Source: Pseudoalteromonas lipolytica (GTDB lineage Bacteria; Pseudomonadota; Gammaproteobacteria; Enterobacterales; Alteromonadaceae). From it: 64,000 bases of DNA. How positions within the stretch are numbered: position 1 is the first letter of the stretch; each line of letters starts with the position of its first letter. Shown here piece by piece: positions 8,016 to 16,466 of the stretch. A program made the translations under genes and the position numbers. A model generated the notes under the pieces. It did not search any database and was not told where the DNA came from. It saw only the letters and a program-made list of their open reading frames with translations. The stretch spans positions 1-64,000 of the forward strand of contig NZ_FPAZ01000018.1 in assembly GCF_900116435.1 (NCBI RefSeq). Direction: 5' to 3'.

Positions 8016-8645
8016 TTATTGTTCGCTCACTGATTTAACTGCGGCTAACAATACGTCTTCTGTTAAACGAACTTTATAATTAGGGTTCGCATACTGAAAG
8101 TGGATAAGCCCTTGCTTATCTACTACAAAAACAGCAGGAACGGGTAACGCAACCTGTGCTTTGCCATCGAGTGATACAAAGTTAACCCCTAACTTGTTGC
8201 GATAAATTTTTGCGGTCTTGTCATCGAGATAAAATGCCAATCCCAACGTTTGGCTCAATGCCAAACTATCATCAGAGAGTAGTTGATAGTTCGCAGAGGT
8301 TATTTTAGTCTCGGCTAGCTTTTCTGGACTATCCGGAGATATTGCAATAATTTGTGCCCCCAAGTCTGCTAATTGATCCTCAATTTTTTGTACGTTGGCT
8401 AATTGCTTGGAACAATAGGGACACCATCCACCTCGGTAAACGATTAATACGGTAGTTTTTTCTTTAAAACGTTTTTTTAAAGAAACGGTTGTGCCGTTTT
8501 GGTCTTTTAAATCAACATCTGGAATTGTTAATCCAGGCAATAGTGGACTGACGTGCTCTGCCGAGTCAGCAATATTATGAGCTGTGGCTGCAAGTGTTTG
8601 GCTAGATAGCACAAGTAATGCACTAACAAGAAGGGTTCTCAGCAT
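8016..8645 (-). CDS. Exported peroxiredoxin-like (AhpC/TSA, redoxin) protein
   Basis: 209 residues from the ATG at 8645, which has a gagga ribosome site; a TTG at 8657 would add four residues. The N-terminus MLRTLLVSALLVLSSQTLAA is a signal peptide, so the protein should act in the periplasm. The thioredoxin-like fold carries GGWCPYCSKQL, with cysteines about residues 75 and 78, arranged like peroxiredoxin-like AhpC/TSA proteins. It probably reduces peroxides or thiols; the reductant partner is unknown. It is the only minus-strand gene here and lies divergent from the dUTPase. Confidence 0.8.
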   Translation of the reverse strand: MLRTLLVSALLVLSSQTLAATAHNIADSAEHVSPLLPGLTIPDVDLKDQNGTTVSLKKRFKEKTTVLIVYRGGWCPYCSKQLANVQKIEDQLADLGAQIIAISPDSPEKLAETKITSANYQLLSDDSLALSQTLGLAFYLDDKTAKIYRNKLGVNFVSLDGKAQVALPVPAVFVVDKQGLIHFQYANPNYKVRLTEDVLLAAVKSVSEQ

Positions 8646-8765
8646 GGTATTCCTCAATTATTTTTTCAACTGCTTATGAAGACCTGCTTAGCTGTTTTTT
8701 AATTTCATCAATGCTGAATTTATCTGTAGTATATAGCTAAATAAAAATGCAAGTTGGGATTAAAA

Positions 8766-9386
8766 ATGTCTGCTAATTTACAAAAAATCGTTGTCATGCT
8801 TGAGATGCAAAATGCCATGAATACAAAAGTGCATGAGCAATGGTTTAGCCAAGGTTTTGAATGGTATCGTGCTATTTGGGTTGAGTGTGCTGAAATGCTC
8901 GACCACTATGGTTGGAAATGGTGGAAAAAACAAACCCCAGATACTGAGCAAGTTATTTTGGAGCTGGTCGACATTTTCCATTTTGGTTTATCACTGCGTA
9001 TCGACGGGGAAACAAGTTACGAGCAACTTGCCGCTCAACTTGAAGCTGAACTAAGTGCGCCTGAGCAAGCTGACGATTTTAAACAAACGCTTGAGTTATT
9101 GGCTGCAACCGCCGTTGCTGAAAAGCGTTTTAATGCTGCCGCATTCGCTGGATGTATGGCGCAAATTGGCATGGATATCGACGATTTATATCGTGGCTAT
9201 GTTGGCAAAAATACACTTAATTTCTTCCGCCAAGATCATGGTTACAAAGATGGCAGTTATATAAAGGTGTGGAACGGTCAAGAAGATAACGAGCATTTAG
9301 TTGAAGTCGTTAAAAGCCTCGATACGGAGCATGCTGATTTTGCAAAGCTTGTCTATCAAGGCTTAGAGCAGCGTTACCCTAAATAA
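8766..9386 (+). CDS. All-alpha dUTP diphosphatase (dUTPase_2 family)
   Basis: 206 residues from the ATG at 8766 (a TTG at 8754 is upstream in frame). The protein has the features of dimeric all-alpha dUTPases related to MazG: WVECAEMLDHYGWKWWK supplies acidic metal ligands, followed by ELVDIFHFGL, and a late NFFRQDHGYKDGSY segment binds the nucleotide. It hydrolyses dUTP to dUMP, limiting uracil in DNA and feeding dTMP synthesis. This differs from the trimeric Dut of E. coli. It converges on yrfG, with 12 bases between the stops. Confidence 0.88.
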   Translation: MSANLQKIVVMLEMQNAMNTKVHEQWFSQGFEWYRAIWVECAEMLDHYGWKWWKKQTPDTEQVILELVDIFHFGLSLRIDGETSYEQLAAQLEAELSAPEQADDFKQTLELLAATAVAEKRFNAAAFAGCMAQIGMDIDDLYRGYVGKNTLNFFRQDHGYKDGSYIKVWNGQEDNEHLVEVVKSLDTEHADFAKLVYQGLEQRYPK

Positions 9387-9398
9387 ACCTATTTATGC

Positions 9399-10055
9399 TC
9401 ATTTTAGGGGCATGAAGTCACGAAAGTCGGTGGTAGATAAATAGCCATCGAACTGTTTATGCGGTTGTCGGCTATCAGGGTTGGCAACCGCAAGTATATG
9501 GCCTATGCCAAACTCTTTGGCCGCATCGAGCACTGCGGGACTGTCATCAACAAATAAAGTGCGCGCTTTATCAAACTGCCATTCTTGTTGCACTTGCTGC
9601 CATAAAGGTTGATGTTCTTTACTCACACCATATTGATGGGTTGAAATAACGCCATCTAAATAATTGTCTATTGCCGTTAACTCAAACTTTAACATGACAC
9701 AATCTGGGTGGGCATTCGTAAGTAAGATTAATTCTTTGCCTGTTTTTCTAAGTTCGGTTAGAAAAGGGGGGACGTCTTCGCGAATTTTTATTAAATGCTG
9801 AATATCACGCTTTAACGCCATAATGGGTAAATCGAGTTGCTGTTGCCAGTAATCTAAACAATACCAACTTATTTGGCCGCTTACTTTTTGATAGCGTTGA
9901 AAAATGTCTGTTTTCGCCTGCTCTAAACTGAGTCCATGCTTTAATGCATATTGTTCGGGAATAACGGTAAGCCAAAAGTAATTATCAAAATGCAAATCGA
10001 GCAGAGTGCCATCCATATCAAGCAGTACTGTATCGATTTTTGACCAATTTAACAT
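9399..10055 (-). CDS. yrfG: GMP/IMP nucleotidase YrfG (HAD family)
   Basis: About 218 residues from the ATG at 10055 (a TTG at 10061 is an alternative). HAD motif I is LLDMDGTLLDL, motif II LLTNAHPD, the motif III lysine lies in GVSKEHQPLW, and motif IV is LFVDDSPAVLDAA. The NYFWLTVIPE and WYCLDYW segments match E. coli YrfG, a 5'-nucleotidase acting on GMP and IMP. It is divergent from nudE, 55 bases away, an arrangement common in gammaproteobacteria. Confidence 0.92.
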   Translation of the reverse strand: MLNWSKIDTVLLDMDGTLLDLHFDNYFWLTVIPEQYALKHGLSLEQAKTDIFQRYQKVSGQISWYCLDYWQQQLDLPIMALKRDIQHLIKIREDVPPFLTELRKTGKELILLTNAHPDCVMLKFELTAIDNYLDGVISTHQYGVSKEHQPLWQQVQQEWQFDKARTLFVDDSPAVLDAAKEFGIGHILAVANPDSRQPHKQFDGYLSTTDFRDFMPLK

Positions 10056-10110
10056 AGGCAATTCACTTTAAAAGATTTATCATGAGTGTAACTGACATGA
10101 TAGCAAATTA

Positions 10111-10689
10111 ATGCCAATGACACAGAAAAAGCACCCAACACCTCCGCAAATATTGTCTAACGAAGTCGTCGCCAAAAGCCGACTATTTACTGTTGAATCT
10201 CTGGCTTTGAAGTTTTCAAATGATGAACAAAGGCAGTATGAAAGAATTCGTGGTGGAGGCCGGGGAGCTGTGATGATTGTGCCCGTTACAGCTGATAATG
10301 AATTGCTATTAGTAAGGGAATATTGTGCAGGCACGAACGACTATCAACTCGGTTTTCCTAAGGGCTTAATTGATCCTGGAGAAACACCAGAGCAAGCCGC
10401 AAACCGAGAGCTTAAAGAAGAGGTCGGTTTTGGTGCGAAGCATTTTTCTGCACTAAAAAAAGTAACGATGGCACCCAGTTACTTTAATGCCACTATGCAT
10501 ATTCTCTATGCAGAGCAACTTTATCCAGAAACGTTACCTGGTGATGAGCCTGAACCGCTCGTTGTTGTTAAATGGCCAATACAAGATTGGCAATCTTTAT
10601 TACAACAAGATGACTTTACTGAAGCACGAAGTGTTGCAGCTTTGCTATTATTAACAAAGTACCTAGAGTCAGGAGCGGGCAATGAATAA
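10111..10689 (+). CDS. nudE: ADP compounds hydrolase NudE (Nudix)
   Basis: 192 residues. It carries a complete Nudix box, GLIDPGETPEQAANRELKEE followed by VGF, with the catalytic and metal-binding glutamates intact. An upstream GRGAVMIVPV strand and GFPKGLID lead-in match NudE, which hydrolyses ADP-ribose, NADH and Ap3A. An in-frame ATG at 10117 is an alternative start. Its stop overlaps the start of cysQ by 8 bases, indicating translational coupling. Confidence 0.9.
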   Translation: MPMTQKKHPTPPQILSNEVVAKSRLFTVESLALKFSNDEQRQYERIRGGGRGAVMIVPVTADNELLLVREYCAGTNDYQLGFPKGLIDPGETPEQAANRELKEEVGFGAKHFSALKKVTMAPSYFNATMHILYAEQLYPETLPGDEPEPLVVVKWPIQDWQSLLQQDDFTEARSVAALLLLTKYLESGAGNE

Positions 10690-11479
10690 TTTTTTAGAAC
10701 CGTGCATTCGTTTAGCTGAGCAGGCAGGTGAGGCTATTATGGCTATTTATCAGCAAGATGATATTGGTGCTGAAGAAAAGTCAGATAATACACCCGTAAC
10801 GAAAGCTGACTTGGCATCGAACGAAGTATTGATGGCAGGCCTAAGAAAGTTGGCTCCCGATATTCCGATTATGTCTGAAGAGACGCCTATTCCAGCACTT
10901 GAAGATAGGAAACATTGGCAGCGATATTGGTTGCTAGATCCTATGGATGGTACGGGAGAGTTTATTTTAGAAAGTGGCGACTTTGCGGTAAATATTGCGT
11001 TGATTGAAAACAATCATCCCGTCTTAGGCGTTATACACTGGCCAGCTAAACAAGTGACGTATTTCGCAAGTTATCAAAATGGTGCGTTTAAACGTGAAAA
11101 TGGCCAAGATAAGCAAATTTCGGTAGCAACGCCAGATAACTTAACATTAGCGGTGAGTCGCAGGCAAAAAATTGAGGCGGTCAGTCAATATTTAAATACT
11201 CAGTTTGCCACCGTAGCATTAGGGTCATGTTCATTAAAGGCTTGCATTATTGCTGAGGGGAAAGCAGATTGCTTTTTACGTATTGGCCCAACAGGTGAAT
11301 GGGATACTGGTGCATCTCAAGTAATTGTCGAAGAAGCTGGCGGATGCATTACTGACGCTGAATTTAACCCACTGACTTACAATCAACGAGAAAGTACTGA
11401 GAATCCTGATTTTATTGTAATGGGACACCCAGATTGGGAGTGGCAAAAAATGATCAGTCCTCATCAACGTGCTATTTAG
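10682..11479 (+). CDS. cysQ: 3'(2'),5'-bisphosphate nucleotidase CysQ
   Basis: 265 residues of the inositol-monophosphatase superfamily. Metal-site motifs are visible: SEE (MSEETPIP), LLDPMDGTGEFI, and WDTGAS near the C-terminus. CysQ dephosphorylates 3'-phosphoadenosine 5'-phosphate (PAP), the by-product of PAPS reductase, to AMP. It therefore supports sulfate assimilation; PAPS reductase itself (cysH) is at 51717 in this window. It overlaps nudE and is followed by an initiator tRNA cluster. Confidence 0.93.
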   Translation: MNNFLEPCIRLAEQAGEAIMAIYQQDDIGAEEKSDNTPVTKADLASNEVLMAGLRKLAPDIPIMSEETPIPALEDRKHWQRYWLLDPMDGTGEFILESGDFAVNIALIENNHPVLGVIHWPAKQVTYFASYQNGAFKRENGQDKQISVATPDNLTLAVSRRQKIEAVSQYLNTQFATVALGSCSLKACIIAEGKADCFLRIGPTGEWDTGASQVIVEEAGGCITDAEFNPLTYNQRESTENPDFIVMGHPDWEWQKMISPHQRAI

Positions 11480-11531
11480 AGTAGTTTTGTGTGCTTTTTG
11501 TTCGCTTGAACCGCTTTTATTATTATAACCC

Positions 11532-11559
11532 TTGATTTCTAATTTTTTTGCTATATTAT
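11532..11559 (+). promoter_or_regulatory. Probable sigma-70 promoter of the initiator tRNA genes
   Basis: TTGATT (11532-11537) and TATTAT (11554-11559) are separated by 16 bases. A GC-containing discriminator (gcgctctc) follows, as in stringently controlled stable-RNA promoters. The first tRNA starts about 58 bases after the -10 box. Inferred from pattern only. Confidence 0.5.
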
Positions 11560-11617
11560 AGCGCTCTCTCTGGTACAGGGCATCGTTAACATGCTTATGT
11601 TACTAAGAGATTACAGG

Positions 11618-11694
<77 letters not shown>

Positions 11695-11757
11695 ATTCTT
11701 TGAATTGGCTGACTTCTTAAATTAAGTGAGAAGAAAAGTAAACTTAATAATTTCAGG

Positions 11758-11834
<77 letters not shown>

Positions 11835-11863
11835 ACTGAAATTAAATTAGCAAACATGATCAG

Positions 11864-11886
11864 ACACGCCACCGCGTGTTTTTTTA
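11864..11886 (+). terminator. Terminator of the initiator tRNA cluster
   Basis: The stem acacgc (11864-11869) / gcgtgt (11874-11879) has a four-base loop and is followed by a run of T. It sits 30 bases after the second tRNA. A degenerate copy of this terminator follows the tRNA relic near 11994-12003. Confidence 0.8.
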
Positions 11887-11901
11887 TGCCTGAAATTCAG
11901 G

Positions 11902-12011
11902 TTTATGACCCGAAGGTCGTCGGTTTGCTTTCATTATTTACTGCTCCGCAACCCACTGAAATTAAATTAACTAAAATTATTAGATACACATCAACGTATT
12001 TTTGCCTGAAA
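11902..12011 (+). pseudogene. Decayed third copy of the initiator tRNA and its terminator
   Basis: atgacccgaaggtcgtcggtt (11904-11924) matches the anticodon arm and variable region of the two intact tRNAs, except that cataaccc has become catgaccc-like. gctccgcaaccca (11943-11955) matches the acceptor 3' end, and actgaaattaaatta matches the flank after copy 2. The remainder resembles the copy 2 terminator, but its stem is weakened. The 5' half of the tRNA and the T arm are not recognisable, so it cannot make a functional tRNA. Confidence 0.75.
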
Positions 12012-12168
12012 CAATAGCGGTATTATTGGGCTTAAACGTGATGAGCTTTAGAACCGACTATAATAAAAGCTTTTCTTTCATGTAGTTAAAATGGGGAACT
12101 ATTATGAATGTTAACTGAACTGAACTATTCTTTATTAATAACTAATAATAAATGTGTAGCTTTTAGGG

Positions 12169-15100
12169 ATGACTCGGTTTCTTATTTATCTTTTTAGTCT
12201 ATTTTTTTTACCTTTTGCGTGGCCTGCGTTTCAAAATTTCAGTATTGATAATGGCTTATCACAAAGCGTTGTATTTGATATTCAACAAGATCAGCAGGGG
12301 TTTGTATGGTTCTCTACGCAAGCAGGGTTAAACCGCTTTGATGGGAATGAATTTATTGTTTTTTCGTCAACAGGAGAAAACAATAGTTTAACGAATAACT
12401 ACATTTATCCGCTTGCACTCGATAACGAATCGCACCTTTTTATAGGCACCCGCAATGGGGGCGTAAATCAACTCCCGTTATACGATTACCAATTTTCTTC
12501 GCCCATTTTAACAGACTACCGTATTACCAGTTTGTTTGTTGATTCTCACGTGCTGTATATCGGCACGTATGATGGCAGTTTATTCGCTTACAATAAACGC
12601 AATGAAAAAGTGACCCCACTAGTGCGGGATATAAAAAAGCCTATTTATGCGATAACAAAAATACACGATGTATTGTGGCTAGGTACTCATGGTGCAGGAT
12701 TAATTCATTATGATCTAGCTAAGCAACAACCTGTCAGTACGTTGTTGAATGGATTTACAAAGCCACCTAGCATTCATTCGAGTATCTTTGCGATAAAGCA
12801 GGCAAATGACGAAACAATATGGTTGGCCAGTCAAGGCGGTGGGTTATTTAAGATTGATTTATCAGCAAAATCGATGCAGCAATGGCTTAAATCGAGCGAC
12901 TCAGAGCACGGGTTAACCAGTAACGAAATTCGTGATATCGAGTTTGATCAGCAAGGTCGAGTATGGCTTGCAACGCGAGGGGGCGGCATCAATATTTTTG
13001 ATCGCAAAACCAACACGTTTACTGCTTTAACCCATGACCCATTTGACAGATATAGCTTAGCGCACGACCGAGTTTACAGTATTTACCGTGATAGTAGCGA
13101 TATTATGTGGTTTGGTACTGCCAATGGTATCAGCAAGCTAGATCCTGCTTCACTTCAATTCAGTAAATTAAAAAAACCGACACCGCTTTCAAGTAAAGAT
13201 GCTTGGGCGCTATTTGAAGATTCGCAGCAACGTATTTGGTATGGCAGTTGGGGGGGCGGGATAGATATCCTTGATCAACAATTAAACCGTATTAAACACC
13301 TCGTGGCGAGCAACTTACCCAATTCAATTACCAGTAACGCAATTAAAGCGATAACCGAAGATTTAAATGGAGACATTTGGGTTGGTAGTTGGCAGCAGGG
13401 CATTGATGTGCTCCACCAAGATGGCAGTGTGACACATTTTCGAGCTGATGAAGGGAGCCATGGATTAACTGAAAACAGTATTTACGCCTTGCTGGTGGAT
13501 GAGAAAAATAATGTCTGGGTAGGGACGAATGGTGGTGGATTATTTTGTTTTGATAGGCAATTAGGTCGGTTTATCAGTTTTTCAGAAAAACAGGCACATT
13601 CTCAATTAGTCATACCTACAGCAAGGGTGACAAGCTTATATCAAAGCTCCGCAACAGACATGTGGATAGCAACCGATGGGGATGGGGCGTATTACTATAA
13701 CTTTGCGACTGATTCTTTAATTAATTATCGCAAAGGTAACCCCGCATCTGCTTTATCTGATAATACGGTGAGAGCCTTTTTACAGGAAGGTTCACGTATG
13801 TGGTTAGCGACGTCTAATGGAATAAATATCATTGACACCAATAGCCAGCAAGTAAAGGTTATTAATGTGGCAGATGGTATGCCTAATCAAGTGATTTATG
13901 CCTTATTAAAAGGCAATGATGGCATGGTTTGGGTAAGTACAAACAATGGATTAGCTAAAATAAATCCAGAGAATTTTGCAATCACCAGTTATAAAGCTCG
14001 TCACGGTTTGCAAGGCAATGAATTTAATGCCGGCGCCTATCTAAAAATGCGAGATGGCCGGTTAATGTTTGGCGGCACCCAAGGTGTAAGTGTTATTAAC
14101 CCTGAAACACTCGTTAAGAATAAACAAGGTGGGCAGTTAGCATTAACGCGTTTACAGTTTGACGATCAAGACCTTATTATTTCTGCTGGGAGTAAGCTCG
14201 GTAGCCTTTACCAAATCGAGAAGAGTCGCATCGTCACAGTGCCAGCCGATATTACACGCATGCACTTACAGGTCAGTTATTTGCATTATTCAGAACCTAA
14301 AACTAATAAGTATTCTTACCGTTTAGAAGGTTTTGAACAGCAATGGAGAAATGTAACGGGTCCTTACTTATCAATAGATTACACCAACTTACCGCCTGGC
14401 AGTTATCAGCTTATCGTTAAAGCAAGTAGCGAAAGTGGAGCGAACGCACTCGCCCCATTGTTATTGAATATCAAAGTACTGGCTCCATGGTGGCAAAGCC
14501 CTGCTTTTTATGTTGTTTGTGCAGTACTTGTCTTATGTTTGGTGTGGTTATTAACGGTGCTTTGGACCTATCGGATCCGTAAACAAAAGTATCAACTAGA
14601 GCAACTTGTCAATGAGCGCACTGATGAAATTGCAGAGCAAAAAGCGCTGATAGAACAGCAAGCTGATGCGCTTAGTGATTCGCTTGAAAATAAAGTGCGC
14701 TTTTTTACGCATGCATCTCATGAGTTACGTACGCCACTTAGTTTGTTAATCGCACCATTGCAGCGTCTTATTTTTAATGAAAAAAACACAGATAAACGTG
14801 AGCAGTTAACCTTGGTATTACGAAACAGTCGACGTTTAGAAAATCTGGTCGATAAACTCTTAACATTGACCCGTTATGATGAGCGCAATGAAGAGATTAT
14901 TAAGGTTGTATCCTTGTCTGCGATTGCGCGTGAGGTTGCAGGACAGTTTTCTGTACTCGGTGAGCAATCAGTAGAGTTTTATGTTGAAATAGAAGAAGCA
15001 ATTTTTATATCAAGCACCCGAGAGGGGCTAATTACTATATTAAGCAATTTACTCAGCAATGCCTTCAAGTATACAAAACAAGGGAGTGTAAGCTTAAAAA

Positions 15101-16170
15101 TAACAACGCATGATAACAATGCCTTTATTGAGGTGACCGATACAGGTAAAGGGATTGCTGATGCGGAGAAAGAGAAAGTATTTGATATCTTTTACCGTGT
15201 AAGCAGCCAAGCCAATGTAGAAGGCAGTGGTGTTGGGTTAGCCATTGTGAAACGTCTCGTTGATAAGTATCAAGGCGACATTCAGCTTGTTAGTCGCTTA
15301 GCGGTAGGCACAACATTTACGCTTCGTTTCCCATTAGCTGAGGCTCTCGAGCAGGCAACCTCGGTGAGTATCGACAGTGAGAACCTTAAAGCCAAGAAAA
15401 ATTGTGAGCAACCTACCGTACTAGTTATCGAGGATAATGATGAGTTGCGTCATTATTTAAAAACTGAATTACACCCGCGTTATCAGGTATTACTGGCAGA
15501 AGATGGCCACGTTGGTTTGCAAATAGCGCAAAGCCAAGTGCCAGATTTGATAGTGACAGACCTAATGATGCCAAAAGTGGATGGCTTTGCCGTATTAGAT
15601 GCGTTACATAGCTCCCCTGTTACGTGCCATATTCCCGTGATAATACTCACTGCTAAAGGAGACTATGAAACGCGGGTAAGCGGTTTAAAACAACATGCTC
15701 TGGATGTAATCACCAAGCCTTTTGACAGGGAAGAATTATTATTAAAAGTCGAAAATTGGATTGATTGGGTTAATCAATATGCTCAACAGCATGTGATTCA
15801 GGTGCCAGATCAAAGCCCACCAAAGGCAGATACTCCCGTTGATCCGCGTGATAAACAGTTACTTGAAAAGCTTGAGCACTATGTATCTGAAAATTATCAG
15901 CAACAAGGATTCTCAATGACGCATTGTGCTAAGCATCTCGCACTGAGTGAACGTCAGTTGCAGCGTAAGTTAAAAGTGTTTCTCAACATGACACCGAGTG
16001 AATATTTACGGGATTATCGACTCATAAAAGCTGCCGAGTTGTTACGCCAAGGTCGTCAAATTAGTTTGGTGATTGACGATATTGGTTTTTCATCTCGCTC
16101 ACATTTCTCGAAATTTTTTAAAGTAAAATATGGTATGACGGCAAAAGAATATCAGTATCACTACTTTTAA
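12169..16170 (+). CDS. Hybrid two-component sensor/AraC-type regulator (HTCS-like)
   Basis: 1333 residues combining all parts of a one-protein two-component system. A signal peptide is followed by about 700 residues of Reg_prop beta-propeller repeats (many WFGT/WLAT/WVGT-type strands with GGG turns), a Y_Y_Y domain and one membrane helix near residues 779-802. A coiled-coil leads to the kinase, with phospho-acceptor H851 in FFTHASHELRTPL and a Bergerat ATPase (NLLSNAFKYT, DTGKGI, GSGVGLAIV). A receiver domain has D1131 in TDLMMPKVDG, and an AraC-type DNA-binding domain ends the protein. In this class the periplasmic propeller usually senses oligosaccharides or similar ligands. Its probable target is the lipoprotein gene 297 bases downstream. 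Confidence 0.92.
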   Translation: MTRFLIYLFSLFFLPFAWPAFQNFSIDNGLSQSVVFDIQQDQQGFVWFSTQAGLNRFDGNEFIVFSSTGENNSLTNNYIYPLALDNESHLFIGTRNGGVNQLPLYDYQFSSPILTDYRITSLFVDSHVLYIGTYDGSLFAYNKRNEKVTPLVRDIKKPIYAITKIHDVLWLGTHGAGLIHYDLAKQQPVSTLLNGFTKPPSIHSSIFAIKQANDETIWLASQGGGLFKIDLSAKSMQQWLKSSDSEHGLTSNEIRDIEFDQQGRVWLATRGGGINIFDRKTNTFTALTHDPFDRYSLAHDRVYSIYRDSSDIMWFGTANGISKLDPASLQFSKLKKPTPLSSKDAWALFEDSQQRIWYGSWGGGIDILDQQLNRIKHLVASNLPNSITSNAIKAITEDLNGDIWVGSWQQGIDVLHQDGSVTHFRADEGSHGLTENSIYALLVDEKNNVWVGTNGGGLFCFDRQLGRFISFSEKQAHSQLVIPTARVTSLYQSSATDMWIATDGDGAYYYNFATDSLINYRKGNPASALSDNTVRAFLQEGSRMWLATSNGINIIDTNSQQVKVINVADGMPNQVIYALLKGNDGMVWVSTNNGLAKINPENFAITSYKARHGLQGNEFNAGAYLKMRDGRLMFGGTQGVSVINPETLVKNKQGGQLALTRLQFDDQDLIISAGSKLGSLYQIEKSRIVTVPADITRMHLQVSYLHYSEPKTNKYSYRLEGFEQQWRNVTGPYLSIDYTNLPPGSYQLIVKASSESGANALAPLLLNIKVLAPWWQSPAFYVVCAVLVLCLVWLLTVLWTYRIRKQKYQLEQLVNERTDEIAEQKALIEQQADALSDSLENKVRFFTHASHELRTPLSLLIAPLQRLIFNEKNTDKREQLTLVLRNSRRLENLVDKLLTLTRYDERNEEIIKVVSLSAIAREVAGQFSVLGEQSVEFYVEIEEAIFISSTREGLITILSNLLSNAFKYTKQGSVSLKITTHDNNAFIEVTDTGKGIADAEKEKVFDIFYRVSSQANVEGSGVGLAIVKRLVDKYQGDIQLVSRLAVGTTFTLRFPLAEALEQATSVSIDSENLKAKKNCEQPTVLVIEDNDELRHYLKTELHPRYQVLLAEDGHVGLQIAQSQVPDLIVTDLMMPKVDGFAVLDALHSSPVTCHIPVIILTAKGDYETRVSGLKQHALDVITKPFDREELLLKVENWIDWVNQYAQQHVIQVPDQSPPKADTPVDPRDKQLLEKLEHYVSENYQQQGFSMTHCAKHLALSERQLQRKLKVFLNMTPSEYLRDYRLIKAAELLRQGRQISLVIDDIGFSSRSHFSKFFKVKYGMTAKEYQYHYF

Positions 16171-16286
16171 CTTATTGATTTTTATTGTTATGTCGTATTT
16201 GAGTACATTTTTGTCGGCATCAAGCATACATAATTTTTGCATCTCATCTAACCTATAAAACTTAACAAAAGATGAACCGTTTTGAT

Positions 16287-16362
16287 GGGATCTCACGTGT
16301 TCATATTTGACGGGCAAACATAGCTGAACTCAGTATATGGTTAAGGAAGTCACGGAGATCCC
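16287..16362 (+). other. Inverted repeat in the leader between regulator and lipoprotein gene
   Basis: gggatctc (16287-16294) and gagatccc (16355-16362) are perfect inverted repeats 60 bases apart. They could close a large stem in the transcript or form two operator halves. The region 16171-16466 otherwise holds no gene. I do not recognise it as a known riboswitch. Confidence 0.35.
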
Positions 16363-16404
16363 GCCTTTGTTCATAATTGTTAGATTTCGCTTCCCTTGAG
16401 ATAT

Positions 16405-16433
16405 GGCAACTGTTTGTGCAGTTGCCTCTTTTT
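16405..16433 (+). terminator. Terminator-like hairpin upstream of the lipoprotein gene
   Basis: The stem ggcaactg (16405-16412) / cagttgcc (16419-16426) has a six-base loop and is followed by tcttttt. It lies 235 bases after the regulator stop and only 34 bases before the lipoprotein start. It could end the regulator transcript or act as an attenuator in the lipoprotein leader. Confidence 0.5.
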
Positions 16434-16466
16434 GGGGGCTACGTAGCAATCAATGTAAGGAATGAC

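Noticed and set aside
16250..16400. c-di-GMP riboswitch in the leader before the lipoprotein gene
   Set aside because: A gggcaaac string is present, but the other conserved parts of the class I motif are absent.
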